Positions 16,795 to 23,142 of a stretch of DNA of 23,142 nucleotides are shown in pieces. The DNA is from Pseudomonadota bacterium (GTDB lineage Bacteria; Pseudomonadota; Alphaproteobacteria; Rhizobiales; Hyphomicrobiaceae), in contig JAEYYQ010000542.1 of the NCBI GenBank assembly GCA_023428365.1, positions 1 through 23,142 of the forward strand. Reading direction: 5' to 3'. Position 1 is the stretch's first letter; the number at the start of each line of letters is the position of its first letter. Below the pieces are notes generated by a model that saw nothing but the letters and a program-made list of their open reading frames with translations, did not search any database and had not been told where the DNA came from. The position numbers and the translations under genes were made by a program.

Positions 16795-17664
16795 CTATTT
16801 TTCGACCGGACGGCGAATATACCGGGCAATATGTTTGGCGGTCTTCGGCTCTTTGAGCTGCCTCTTCACGAGATCGGCCACGGCAGTGTTGGAGAGGCCC
16901 GGATTACGCTCCCAAATAGATTCAGCCGCACGCTGCCAAGCAGCCTGGACCCTCAGGCTCAACTGTGCACGAGCTTTGCCTCCGGCACTGGCACCCGTAC
17001 GGGCGCCAAGCCCCGATCGAACGGCCGGCTCGTATCTAAATCTCCAATAATATTGTTCAACGAGCCGACCTAATGAACCGCTATAAGTAGACAAAACTAA
17101 GTGCGGCGCAGTCTCCATCAAATCCATAAATTGAAGGGCATGCACTTCATACCAAGGCTTGAGATAGAATTGGTCAATAGCGACATCAGCAAAGATATCT
17201 TCGTCTTCGATGAGATCTAAGTCTGAGTACTCAACGTGCTTGTTCTTGAGATGAGAACAGAACCTCTCAAATTGATTCTGAAAGTACAATCTCAGCCGAT
17301 TGATGATGAAATGCAGCGGAAAGGTCTTGGAAGGCGCTATTTCATCCCAACCCTCCGTCCAAAATTCCCCTGGCCCCTCATCCTCTTCCTCGTCGTAATC
17401 TGGAAGATAATCGGAGTCTGGGGTGGTCCAGTAGGCGTGCCGCATCAAACCGCTACTTATGCCTACGGGCAATGGTCGCGGCTTGTTGAAGCGCCCCGTC
17501 AGCTCCCCAAATCCATCGCCCAAAGCTTCCTCTAAAGCGGCGAATTCTTCCTCCGTAAGCTTCTCAGAATCGTAGGGCGCATCTAGTTCCGGCAGCAAAT
17601 CCCTCGTTCGGCCGTCACCTAAGCGCCCGATTATTTCTGATACCCTTGGCCTTCTTTGGTTCAC
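16795..17664 (-). CDS. Hypothetical protein, 289 aa, island-specific
   Basis: I do not recognise a family. The first 60 residues are mixed charged. A very acidic stretch follows (DYLPDYDEEEDEGPGEF, about 85-101), then an aromatic-rich central part (FYLKPWYEVHALQFMDL) and a basic C-terminal tail from about residue 225. The last 40 residues (NPGLSNTAVADLVKRQLKEP) look like a recognition-helix fold, so DNA binding is possible. Base composition in the 5' half is clearly lower in GC than in the chromosomal flank, consistent with horizontal transfer. It lies between the integrase gene and the HTH gene on the same strand with a 36-bp gap to the integrase stop. No membrane segment or signal peptide is seen. 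Confidence 0.68.
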   Translation of the reverse strand: MNQRRPRVSEIIGRLGDGRTRDLLPELDAPYDSEKLTEEEFAALEEALGDGFGELTGRFNKPRPLPVGISSGLMRHAYWTTPDSDYLPDYDEEEDEGPGEFWTEGWDEIAPSKTFPLHFIINRLRLYFQNQFERFCSHLKNKHVEYSDLDLIEDEDIFADVAIDQFYLKPWYEVHALQFMDLMETAPHLVLSTYSGSLGRLVEQYYWRFRYEPAVRSGLGARTGASAGGKARAQLSLRVQAAWQRAAESIWERNPGLSNTAVADLVKRQLKEPKTAKHIARYIRRPVEK

Positions 17665-17700
17665 GGATAATTCTCGGCAATGTTCTAAGGGACCGAATAT

Positions 17701-18927
17701 TTATCGGTCGGCGATAGCCATTTCTTTTAGCCTGATAATGCTTGCGCCATCGCGCAGCACATCGAGATAGTCAGCCCAGACCTGCATCATCTCGACGCGC
17801 TCGGCCCAGAATTCCGCCGCATGCATGTAGGCGTTCCGGACTTCGTCCTGTTCCTGGTGCGCCAATTGGCGCTCAATGGCATCCGGATTCCACCGGCCCA
17901 TCTCATTCAACAAAGTGGACGCAGTCGAACGGAAACCGTGCGCGGTAACCTCGTCCTTGGTGTAACCAAGTCGCCGAAGGGCCGCGTTCAGGGTGTTGTC
18001 GCTCATCGCCCGCCGCACCGACGTGATAGCCGGGAAGAGAAACTCGCCGTGGCCGGTGATCTTCTTGAGTTCATTGATGAGGTCGAGGGCCTGACGGGCG
18101 AGCGGCACCCGATGTGGGCGGCCCATCTTCATCATTTCCGCGGGGATCTTCCAGACCGCGCCCGGGATGTCTAAGTCCGCCCAGCGTGCTTGGCGCATTT
18201 CACCGGGACGGACGAACAGCAACGCGGAGAGCTGCAAGGCGATCCGGGTCGTTGGCTGACCCGTGTAACCATCAATGGCACGCAGCAGCGCGCCGACCTC
18301 CGCGGGGTCAGTGATGGCCGGGCGATGGCGCACCTTGTGGGTAACCAAAGCGCCGCGCAGGTCGAGCGAGATGTCCCGGCTCGCCCGGCCGGTTGCGATC
18401 GCATAGCGAAACACCATGCCGGCAACGGTCCGGAGCCGCCTTGCGCTCTCGTAGCGCTCGCGCTGTTCGAACTTCCGGATTGCATGTAGGAGTTCGGGCG
18501 CGGTGATCTCGCCAATCGCCCTATCGCCGAACGTCTGGTAAGCGGGCACAAGCAGCCACCGCTTCTTTTGGATCGTGCCCTCATCCTGGCCCTCGCGGTT
18601 CTGCTTTTGCAGCAGTTCCTCGGCAACCTCCCGGAACGAATTGCCACCAGCGGCGGCAGCAATCTTGCGGAGCCGGCGCTCCAAGCTGGGATCGGTGCCG
18701 TTGGCCAGAAGCTTGCGCGCATCATCCCGCAGGTCACGCGCCTTCGCGAGTGTCACCGTAGGGTATGTGCCTAGAGCGAGCTGCTTCTGCTTGCCGCCAA
18801 ACCGGTAGGCGAAACGCCAGAGCTTGCTGCCGTTGGAGCGAACGAGGAGCTGAAGACCGTTGTAATCGGTGACCTTGTAGTCCTTACGGCGGGGCTTGGC
18901 GTTGCGTATCTGAACGTCACTGAGCAT
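17701..18927 (-). CDS. P4-type tyrosine integrase (DUF4102 family)
   Basis: 408 residues. The N-terminus, MLSDVQIRNAKPR...YKVTDYNGLQLLV, is the DUF4102 arm-binding domain of phage P4-like integrases. The catalytic domain shows R in FVRPGEMRQARW (about 238), H..R in AHGFRSTAS (about 327-330), the second His in RQLAHQEQ, and Tyr in RNAYMHAAE (about 365). All residues needed for strand exchange appear present. An in-frame ATG at 18996 exists, but family members begin at MLSDVQ, so 18927 is chosen. These enzymes integrate elements into tRNA genes, and here the gene lies about 170 bp from the 3' end of tRNA-Phe, with the 5' end of the gene nearest the tRNA. This marks the island border. Confidence 0.92.
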   Translation of the reverse strand: MLSDVQIRNAKPRRKDYKVTDYNGLQLLVRSNGSKLWRFAYRFGGKQKQLALGTYPTVTLAKARDLRDDARKLLANGTDPSLERRLRKIAAAAGGNSFREVAEELLQKQNREGQDEGTIQKKRWLLVPAYQTFGDRAIGEITAPELLHAIRKFEQRERYESARRLRTVAGMVFRYAIATGRASRDISLDLRGALVTHKVRHRPAITDPAEVGALLRAIDGYTGQPTTRIALQLSALLFVRPGEMRQARWADLDIPGAVWKIPAEMMKMGRPHRVPLARQALDLINELKKITGHGEFLFPAITSVRRAMSDNTLNAALRRLGYTKDEVTAHGFRSTASTLLNEMGRWNPDAIERQLAHQEQDEVRNAYMHAAEFWAERVEMMQVWADYLDVLRDGASIIRLKEMAIADR

Positions 18928-18929
18928 GT

Positions 18930-18997
18930 GTTGGCACCGCAATAAAATTACCCGTTCGGTGCCAACGAAAATACCAACGGTGCCAACGGTTGCCAAC
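18930..18997. repeat. Cluster of CGGTGCCAAC repeats upstream of the integrase
   Basis: CGGTGCCAACG occurs at 18957-18967 and 18978-18988, its inverse GTTGGCACCG at 18930-18939, and the variant CGGTTGCCAAC at 18987-18997. They lie between the integrase start and the tRNA attachment side, where arm-type integrase or excisionase binding sites and the integrase promoter are expected. A further inverted GTTGGCAAC occurs at 19195-19203 beyond the tRNA. Confidence 0.55.
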
Positions 18998-19100
18998 AGC
19001 CGATCGCGGCTGTGGACGAACGGTCAGGAAATCAAAATATTGATTTGATTGGGTTTTCTGTACGTCAGCGGATGGCGGCGAACAGCGGTGAACGGGGTGT

Positions 19101-19130
19101 TGGTGCCCAGGGGCGGGATCGAACCACCGA
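19101..19130 (-). other. Probable attachment site (island/chromosome junction) in the 3' end of tRNA-Phe
   Basis: P4-type integrases use the 3' part of tRNA genes as attachment site, and the integrase gene lies immediately on the 3' side of this tRNA. The T-arm and acceptor 3' strand (19101-19130) are therefore the likely core. The matching repeat at the other island end was not found in this window and should lie left of base 1. Confidence 0.45.
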
Positions 19131-19176
19131 CACTGCGATTTTCAATCGCATGCTCTACCAACTGAGCTACCTGGGC
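19101..19176 (-). tRNA. tRNA-Phe (GAA)
   Basis: 76 nt on the minus strand with encoded CCA. The acceptor stem is GCCCAGG/CCTGGGC, the D arm is GCTC/GAGC, the anticodon stem is TGCGA/TCGCA with loop TTGAAAA (anticodon GAA), and the T arm is GGTGG/CCGCC with loop TTCGATC. All stems pair, with one G-T pair in the T arm. The gene is intact, so integration at its 3' end restored the sequence. Confidence 0.97.
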
Positions 19177-19253
19177 CCATGATCTGCGGACAATGTTGGC
19201 AACGTCCGCAAACTGGACAGTCGCCCCGTCAAGGGCACCTGTCGAGCGCCGCG

Positions 19254-19282
19254 TTATAGAGGGACTGTCAGCGCCTGTCCAG
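19254..19282 (-). promoter_or_regulatory. Possible sigma-70 promoter of tRNA-Phe
   Basis: On the minus strand CTGGAC (19277-19282) and CTATAA (19254-19259) are separated by 17 bp, about 75 bp upstream of the tRNA 5' end. The spacing is ideal and both boxes are near consensus. Called by eye only. Confidence 0.35.
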
Positions 19283-19304
19283 AACCGAAGGGGCGAAAAT
19301 TCCC

Positions 19305-19907
19305 CTACGCTTTCAGGCCGATAGCCGCCCGGAAACGGTTCTTGAGGACGACGCCGTCGCGCTCCGGCAGCACCCGGGGCGCCTCGGCCGCGGAAATCGC
19401 CAGCCGGGCGAAAAGCGGCCCCTCCCCGCGCAGCGATTTGACGCGTCCGACCAGTGTGGCCAGCCCCGCCTCGTCGCGCACGTCCATCGTCGACGCGAAG
19501 CCGCAGCCCCTGGCCACGGCGACGAGATCGACGCCGCCGGCATTGGTGTGGCTCGGCTGCATGCCGGTCTCGCCGTAATGGCCGTTGTCGAACACCACGA
19601 CGGCGAGATTGGCCGGCTTCTTGATACCGATGGTGGCCAGCGAGCCCATGCCCATCAGCATCTCGCCATCGCCGGTGACGACCAGCACCCGCCGTTCCGG
19701 CTGCGCCAGCGCGAGACCGAGGCCGACCATCGCCGCGCCGCCCATGGCGCCCCAGAGATAGAAGTTGCGATCGTTGTCGCCCGCCGCAGCGAGATCCCAG
19801 CAGGTCGAGCCGAGGCCGGGAATGGCAACGAGGTCGTCGCCGCGATCGGCCAGCAGGGCCGCCATGGCGGCGCGGCGATCGAGGCCGTTTGTCGATGGCG
19901 CGGTCAT
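19305..19907 (-). CDS. Thiamine-pyrophosphate-binding decarboxylase subunit (sulfopyruvate/phosphonopyruvate decarboxylase beta-like)
   Basis: 200 residues, equal to the C-terminal PP-binding domain of ThDP enzymes. The cofactor motif starts at GDG (79-81) and ends at DN (107-108) with the usual spacing. HYGETGMQPSHT after the motif resembles sulfopyruvate and phosphonopyruvate decarboxylases. The missing Pyr-binding half is encoded by the gene just upstream; the ATG at 19907 overlaps that gene's TGA by four bases, so the two chains form one enzyme. It probably decarboxylates a 2-oxoacid in the cytoplasm; the substrate cannot be read from the sequence. No coenzyme M or phosphonate genes are nearby. 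Confidence 0.82.
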   Translation of the reverse strand: MTAPSTNGLDRRAAMAALLADRGDDLVAIPGLGSTCWDLAAAGDNDRNFYLWGAMGGAAMVGLGLALAQPERRVLVVTGDGEMLMGMGSLATIGIKKPANLAVVVFDNGHYGETGMQPSHTNAGGVDLVAVARGCGFASTMDVRDEAGLATLVGRVKSLRGEGPLFARLAISAAEAPRVLPERDGVVLKNRFRAAIGLKA

Positions 19908-20434
19908 CTCGTCCAGACCTTCTTGCCGATGAGTTGCTGCGAAAGGATGAGCGCCGCGATGCGCTCGTCGCCGAACACATGCTGCACGGCGCGCTCGGCG
20001 AGGCCCTCGACTTCCTCCGGCTTGGTCGCGCGATAGATCTCGGCCTCGTTAAGCTTCATCACCGGCTCGACGATAGAGCCCATCGGCTGCTGCCACGGAT
20101 TGAACTCTTCCCACTCGCCGCGCATGGTGATCATCATCAGCAGCGGAAAGCGGCAGGTACGCGCCAGCGACAGCATGTTGACGCAGTTGCCGACGCCGCT
20201 CGACTGCATCAGCAGCACGGCGCGCTGGCCACCGAGCCAGGCCCCGGCAGCGAGCGCGATGCCCTCCTCCTCGGTCGACAGCACGACGTCATGGATATCG
20301 GGATCGGCGCGGACGCGGTCGATCAGCCGCGCATGCCCGGCATCCGGCACATAGCCGACCTGGCGGATATCGGCGCGCTTGAGGGTGGCATAAAGCTGCT
20401 CCGGCCAGTCGACCGCAGCCACGGGGGCGTTCAT
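19904..20434 (-). CDS. Thiamine-pyrophosphate enzyme, Pyr-domain subunit (sulfopyruvate decarboxylase alpha-like)
   Basis: 176 residues, equal to the N-terminal Pyr domain of ThDP enzymes. The segment STEEEGIALAAGAWLGG (53-69) carries the glutamate that activates the cofactor, and LLMQSSGVGNCVN with FPLLMMITMRGEW follows as in sulfopyruvate decarboxylase alpha chains. The start ATG at 20434 overlaps the yacG stop codon (ATGA), and GAGGA precedes it by about 9 nt. The stop overlaps the beta subunit start. The pair forms the end of a tightly packed leftward operon with yacG and the acyl-CoA ligase. Confidence 0.82.
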   Translation of the reverse strand: MNAPVAAVDWPEQLYATLKRADIRQVGYVPDAGHARLIDRVRADPDIHDVVLSTEEEGIALAAGAWLGGQRAVLLMQSSGVGNCVNMLSLARTCRFPLLMMITMRGEWEEFNPWQQPMGSIVEPVMKLNEAEIYRATKPEEVEGLAERAVQHVFGDERIAALILSQQLIGKKVWTR

Positions 20435-20640
20435 TCGTTGCGTTCCTCGATGCCGTCGGACGGCCGCGTGCCGTCCTCGTCTTCGTCTTCCTTCACCGGA
20501 ACGGCATAGACCCCGGTGAGCCAGCGGTTCAAGTCGATATCGGCGCAGCGCTTGGAACAGAACGGCTTGAAGGCGACATCCGTCGCCTCGCCGCAGATCG
20601 GGCAGCGCATGATGGCGGTCTTTCGGATCGGTTTGTTCAT
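20431..20640 (-). CDS. yacG: DNA gyrase inhibitor YacG, zinc-binding
   Basis: 69 residues with the complete zinc ligand set C13-x2-C16 and C28-x3-C32 (RCPICG...FCSKRC), followed by DLNRWLTGVYAVP, which is the YacG signature. The acidic tail is typical of rhizobial forms. In Escherichia coli YacG binds GyrB and blocks DNA binding by gyrase. The gene overlaps the decarboxylase alpha gene by four bases and follows the acyl-CoA ligase after 13 bp. Confidence 0.93.
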   Translation of the reverse strand: MNKPIRKTAIMRCPICGEATDVAFKPFCSKRCADIDLNRWLTGVYAVPVKEDEDEDGTRPSDGIEERNE

Positions 20641-20653
20641 GAGCCCAATATAG

Positions 20654-22162
20654 TCACTGCCGCTGGGCGTCGCGCGCGCGCAATTCGGTTTTCAGGATCT
20701 TGCCGTAATTGTTCTTCGGCAGGGCGTCGACGAAAACATAGTCCTTCGGCCGCTTGAAGCGGGCAATGTGGGCGAGGCACAGGGCGTCGAGTTCGCCCGG
20801 CGGAACATCGCCGACCACATACGCCACCACCGCCTCGCCCCAATCGGCGTCGGGGCGGCCGATCACCGACACTTCGCGCACGGCGGGGTGCGTCAGCAGC
20901 ACCTCCTCGACCTCGCGCGGATAGATGTTGGAACCGCCGGAGATGATGAGGTCCTTGGAGCGGTCCTTCAGCGTCAGATAACCCTCGGCATCGAAGGCGC
21001 CGACGTCGCCGGTGTGCAGATAGCCGCCGCGCAGCGACGCGGCGGTCGCCTCCTCGTTGCGCCAGTAGCCGGCCATGACGACATCGCCGCCGACGAGGAT
21101 TTCGCCGGTCTCGCCCGGCGGCAAAGGCTTGTCGTCGGCACCGGCGACGACGACATCGACGCAGGCATAGGGCCGGCCCGCGGAGCCGAGCCGCTCGCGC
21201 CAGCGCGGATGATCGCGGTCGGCGATGTCCTGCTTCGACAGCGTGGTGATGGTCATGGGCGACTCGCCCTGCCCGTAGATCTGCGCCAGCCGCGGACCGA
21301 AGCGATCCAGCGCCTTGAGGCAGTCCTCGACATACATCGGCGCGCCGCCCCAGATCAGCGTGCGGATGTTGCTGGCGTCGCAATCGGCATCGCTGTCGAC
21401 GAGGCGTTTGATCATGGTCGGCGCAGCGAACATCGACACGTTCGGCCAACGCTGGAACAGCGCGAAAATCTCGTCCGGCTCGAAGGCGCCGGACTCCGGC
21501 ACGACCTGGACGCCGAGCCGCGCGACATGCTGCATGATGTAAAGGCCGGAGCCGTGACTCATCGGCGCGGCGTGCAGGATGGCGTCGCCCGGCGTCACCG
21601 GATCGACTTCGGCGCCGTAGGCATGGCTCGCCCAGGCGATGTTGCGATGGGTCAGCATCGCGCCTTTCGGCTTGCCGGTGGTGCCCGAGGTGTAGAACAG
21701 CCAGGCCAGGTCGTCGCCTGCGCGCGGCGCGACAGCGATGGCGTCGGCGTCGAACAGCGCGTTGTAATCGGCGCTGCCGATGGTGATGAGACGCTCAAGC
21801 GACTTCGGCGCATGCGACGCAATCTCGACGTCGATGCCCGGCGAGGCGATGCAAACGCGCGCGCCGGAATGCTCGAGGATGTAGCCGAGCTCGGCGCCAT
21901 GCAGCTTGGCATTGGCCGGCACCGCCGCAAGACCGGCGTGCCAGACGCCGTAAAGCAGTGCGAGATAATCGGGCGAATTTTTTGCGGCGATGGCGACGCG
22001 GTCGCCGGGCTCAAGCTTGAGTTTATTGCGCAGCGCGCCGGCCAGCTTCGCGGCACGCAAGGCAAGATCGCCATAGGTCATCACGACACGCGAGCCAAGC
22101 GCCGCCGCGGGCATATGAGGATGAGAGAGACCGGAACGGGAAAGCCAGGAAGCGAGGTTCAT
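20654..22162 (-). CDS. AMP-forming acyl-CoA ligase / synthetase
   Basis: 502 residues of the ANL superfamily. The phosphate loop is YTSGTTGKPKG (about 156-166), with GQGESPMT and the hinge region before SGGSNIYPREVEE (about 405), and the catalytic lysine K488 in NNYGKILK. The enzyme activates a carboxylic acid to the acyl-adenylate and then the CoA thioester; chain length cannot be told. The ATG is preceded closely by GGGGGAGGAA. The palindromic repeat at 22171-22278 begins at this ribosome binding site, so it could affect expression. It sits between maf and yacG, where many relatives have no such gene. Acting with the decarboxylase subunits in one pathway is possible but unproven. Confidence 0.87.
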   Translation of the reverse strand: MNLASWLSRSGLSHPHMPAAALGSRVVMTYGDLALRAAKLAGALRNKLKLEPGDRVAIAAKNSPDYLALLYGVWHAGLAAVPANAKLHGAELGYILEHSGARVCIASPGIDVEIASHAPKSLERLITIGSADYNALFDADAIAVAPRAGDDLAWLFYTSGTTGKPKGAMLTHRNIAWASHAYGAEVDPVTPGDAILHAAPMSHGSGLYIMQHVARLGVQVVPESGAFEPDEIFALFQRWPNVSMFAAPTMIKRLVDSDADCDASNIRTLIWGGAPMYVEDCLKALDRFGPRLAQIYGQGESPMTITTLSKQDIADRDHPRWRERLGSAGRPYACVDVVVAGADDKPLPPGETGEILVGGDVVMAGYWRNEEATAASLRGGYLHTGDVGAFDAEGYLTLKDRSKDLIISGGSNIYPREVEEVLLTHPAVREVSVIGRPDADWGEAVVAYVVGDVPPGELDALCLAHIARFKRPKDYVFVDALPKNNYGKILKTELRARDAQRQ

Positions 22163-22170
22163 TTCCTCCC

Positions 22171-22278
22171 CCTGTCATTCCGGGGCGCGCGTCAGCGCGA
22201 ACCCGGAATCCAGAAGTTTGTTCTTGTCTCTGCGGCTGGATTCCGGGCTCGCACCTTCGGTGCGCCCCGGAATGACAG
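22171..22278. repeat. Intergenic palindromic repeat (alphaproteobacterial type)
   Basis: The outer arms CTGTCATTCCGGGGCG and CGCCCCGGAATGACAG are perfect inverses. Inner arms ACCCGGAATCCAG and CTGGATTCCGGG also pair, and two small side hairpins (GCGCG...CGCG and GCACC...GGTGC) are inserted between them. The element fills the gap between maf and the ligase gene. Repeats of this sequence type are common in Bradyrhizobium and Rhodopseudomonas intergenic DNA. Confidence 0.85.
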
Positions 22279-22288
22279 CGCGCGAGTC

Positions 22289-22918
22289 TTAAGCCACCAC
22301 CGTGTTCAGCCAGCCGAAGCGGATCGGATAGCCTTCGCCGCCGAGCAAATTCATCGTCTCATAAAGCGGCAGGCCGACGACGTTGGAGTAGGAACCGACC
22401 AGCTTCACGATGAAGGTGCCGGCAATGCCTTGCGCGGCATAGCCACCGGCCTTGCCGCGCCATTCGCCGCAGGCGAGATACGATTCGATGTCCTCGGAGG
22501 TCAGGCGCTTGAAGCGCACGCGGGTCTCCACCAGCCGCTGTCGGAACGCTTCGCGCGGCGTGACCAGGCAGATCGAGGTATAGACTCGGTGATTGCGGCC
22601 CGAGAGCAGACGCAGGCACTGCTGCGCCTCGTCGAGCAGTTCGGCCTTCGGCAGGATGCGGCGACCGACCGCGACCACCGTGTCGGCGGCGAGGATGTAG
22701 GCGCCGCGCAATTCGTCATCGAGGCGCACATTGTCGAGCGCGACCTGCGCCTTCTCCCTGGCCAGCCGGTTGGCATAGGCGCGCGGGATTTCGCCGCGCT
22801 TCGGCGTCTCGTCGACGTCGGAGGGCTTGAGCGCATCGGGCTCGATGCCGGCCTGGTTGATGAGCGCCAGGCGGCGCGGCGAGCCGGACGCGAGGACGAA
22901 TTTCGGACGGCCGATCAT
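22289..22918 (-). CDS. maf: Maf family nucleotide pyrophosphatase
   Basis: 209 residues, the normal family length. The N-terminal LASGSPRR (9-16) binds the triphosphate, and the catalytic Asp is in AADTVV (D79). [13 protein letters not shown] and [13 protein letters not shown] are the conserved C-terminal Maf segments. Maf proteins hydrolyse dTTP/UTP or modified nucleotides to monophosphates as a house-cleaning function. Bacterial genomes of this group carry two maf paralogues; the one linked to yacG is the usual chromosomal copy. The start is ATG 22918 without a strong ribosome binding site. Confidence 0.95.
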   Translation of the reverse strand: MIGRPKFVLASGSPRRLALINQAGIEPDALKPSDVDETPKRGEIPRAYANRLAREKAQVALDNVRLDDELRGAYILAADTVVAVGRRILPKAELLDEAQQCLRLLSGRNHRVYTSICLVTPREAFRQRLVETRVRFKRLTSEDIESYLACGEWRGKAGGYAAQGIAGTFIVKLVGSYSNVVGLPLYETMNLLGGEGYPIRFGWLNTVVA

Positions 22919-23014
22919 GGGGTTAGAGATACCGTCAGGGGAGTGAACAAATCGTTCGAATGGCCGCGGAAACTAGCGGATGGCCGGGGGGAGTGCAAAC
23001 GAGGGCTTGCTTAT

Positions 23015-23063
23015 CCCTCCCCGCCTTCGGGGAGGGTGGCGAGCGTTAGCGAGCCGGGTGGGG
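23015..23063. repeat. Second intergenic repeat with hairpin
   Basis: CCCTCCCC-GCCTTC-GGGGAGGG forms an 8-bp stem at 23015-23036, followed by GGCGAGCGTTAGCGAGCC and GGTGGGGAG. This is another repeat type that I associate with intergenic DNA of Hyphomicrobiales. It lies upstream of maf. Confidence 0.65.
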
Positions 23064-23102
23064 AGAAAACTTCAACGCAAGCCCACCCGTCGCCGCGCGG
23101 GG

Positions 23103-23142
23103 GCGCGGGGGCCCCCCCCCCCCGGGGGGGGGGGGGGTGGGA
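23103..23142. other. Low-complexity C/G run at the contig end, probably artefactual
   Basis: The last 40 bases run from a tract of about 12 C into about 14 G before GTGGGA. Such a joined C and G tract is typical of poor base calls or misassembly at a contig end. The region 22919-23102 before it contains only the repeat above and no gene. Confidence 0.7.

Noticed and set aside
19024..19980. 318-aa minus-strand frame running through tRNA-Phe
   Set aside because: It is out of frame with the ThDP subunit and reads through the tRNA, so it is an arginine-rich shadow of GC-rich DNA.

Overview
The window looks like the edge of a genomic island in a GC-rich alphaproteobacterium, most likely a Bradyrhizobium/Rhodopseudomonas-type member of the Hyphomicrobiales. 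The right-hand flank supports this. It carries maf and yacG close to a tRNA-Phe gene, and the two intergenic palindromic repeats there (22171-22278 and 23015-23063) are of the type I associate with that group. The last 40 bases are a run of C then G that looks like an artefactual contig end.

Chromosomal flank (about 19101-23142, all minus strand): maf, an AMP-forming acyl-CoA ligase, yacG, and two overlapping half-size thiamine-pyrophosphate decarboxylase subunits, then tRNA-Phe(GAA).

Island, mobility and replication end (about 13171-19100): a P4-type tyrosine integrase lies at the 3' end of tRNA-Phe and marks the right border. It is followed by an unknown 289-aa protein, a small AlpA/excisionase-like HTH protein with a TTG start, a 94-aa protein coupled to a RepA-type hexameric helicase, and about 950 bp without a convincing gene. 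That stretch holds four iteron-like repeats and two identical 12-bp palindromes and may be an origin. A second tyrosine recombinase of a different family then reads rightward. Just upstream of it lies a loxP-like inverted repeat with 13-bp arms and an 8-bp spacer.

Island cargo (1-12813, all minus strand): five large genes that look like nucleic-acid defence functions. In order of transcription they are a RapA/SNF2-type helicase, an Hsp70/actin-fold ATPase overlapping it, a gap of about 475 bp, a second SNF2 helicase resembling DISARM DrmD, an Eco57I-type adenine methyltransferase resembling DISARM DrmMI, and a uracil-DNA-glycosylase-superfamily protein that runs off the window. The last three are joined by start/stop overlaps. 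My reading, which is inference, is a class-1-DISARM-like core in which a base-excision glycosylase is coupled to the methylase, with an uncharacterised SNF2+Hsp70 pair upstream. The other DISARM genes (drmA, drmB, drmC) would have to lie to the left of base 1. They are not visible here, so the system cannot be named with certainty.
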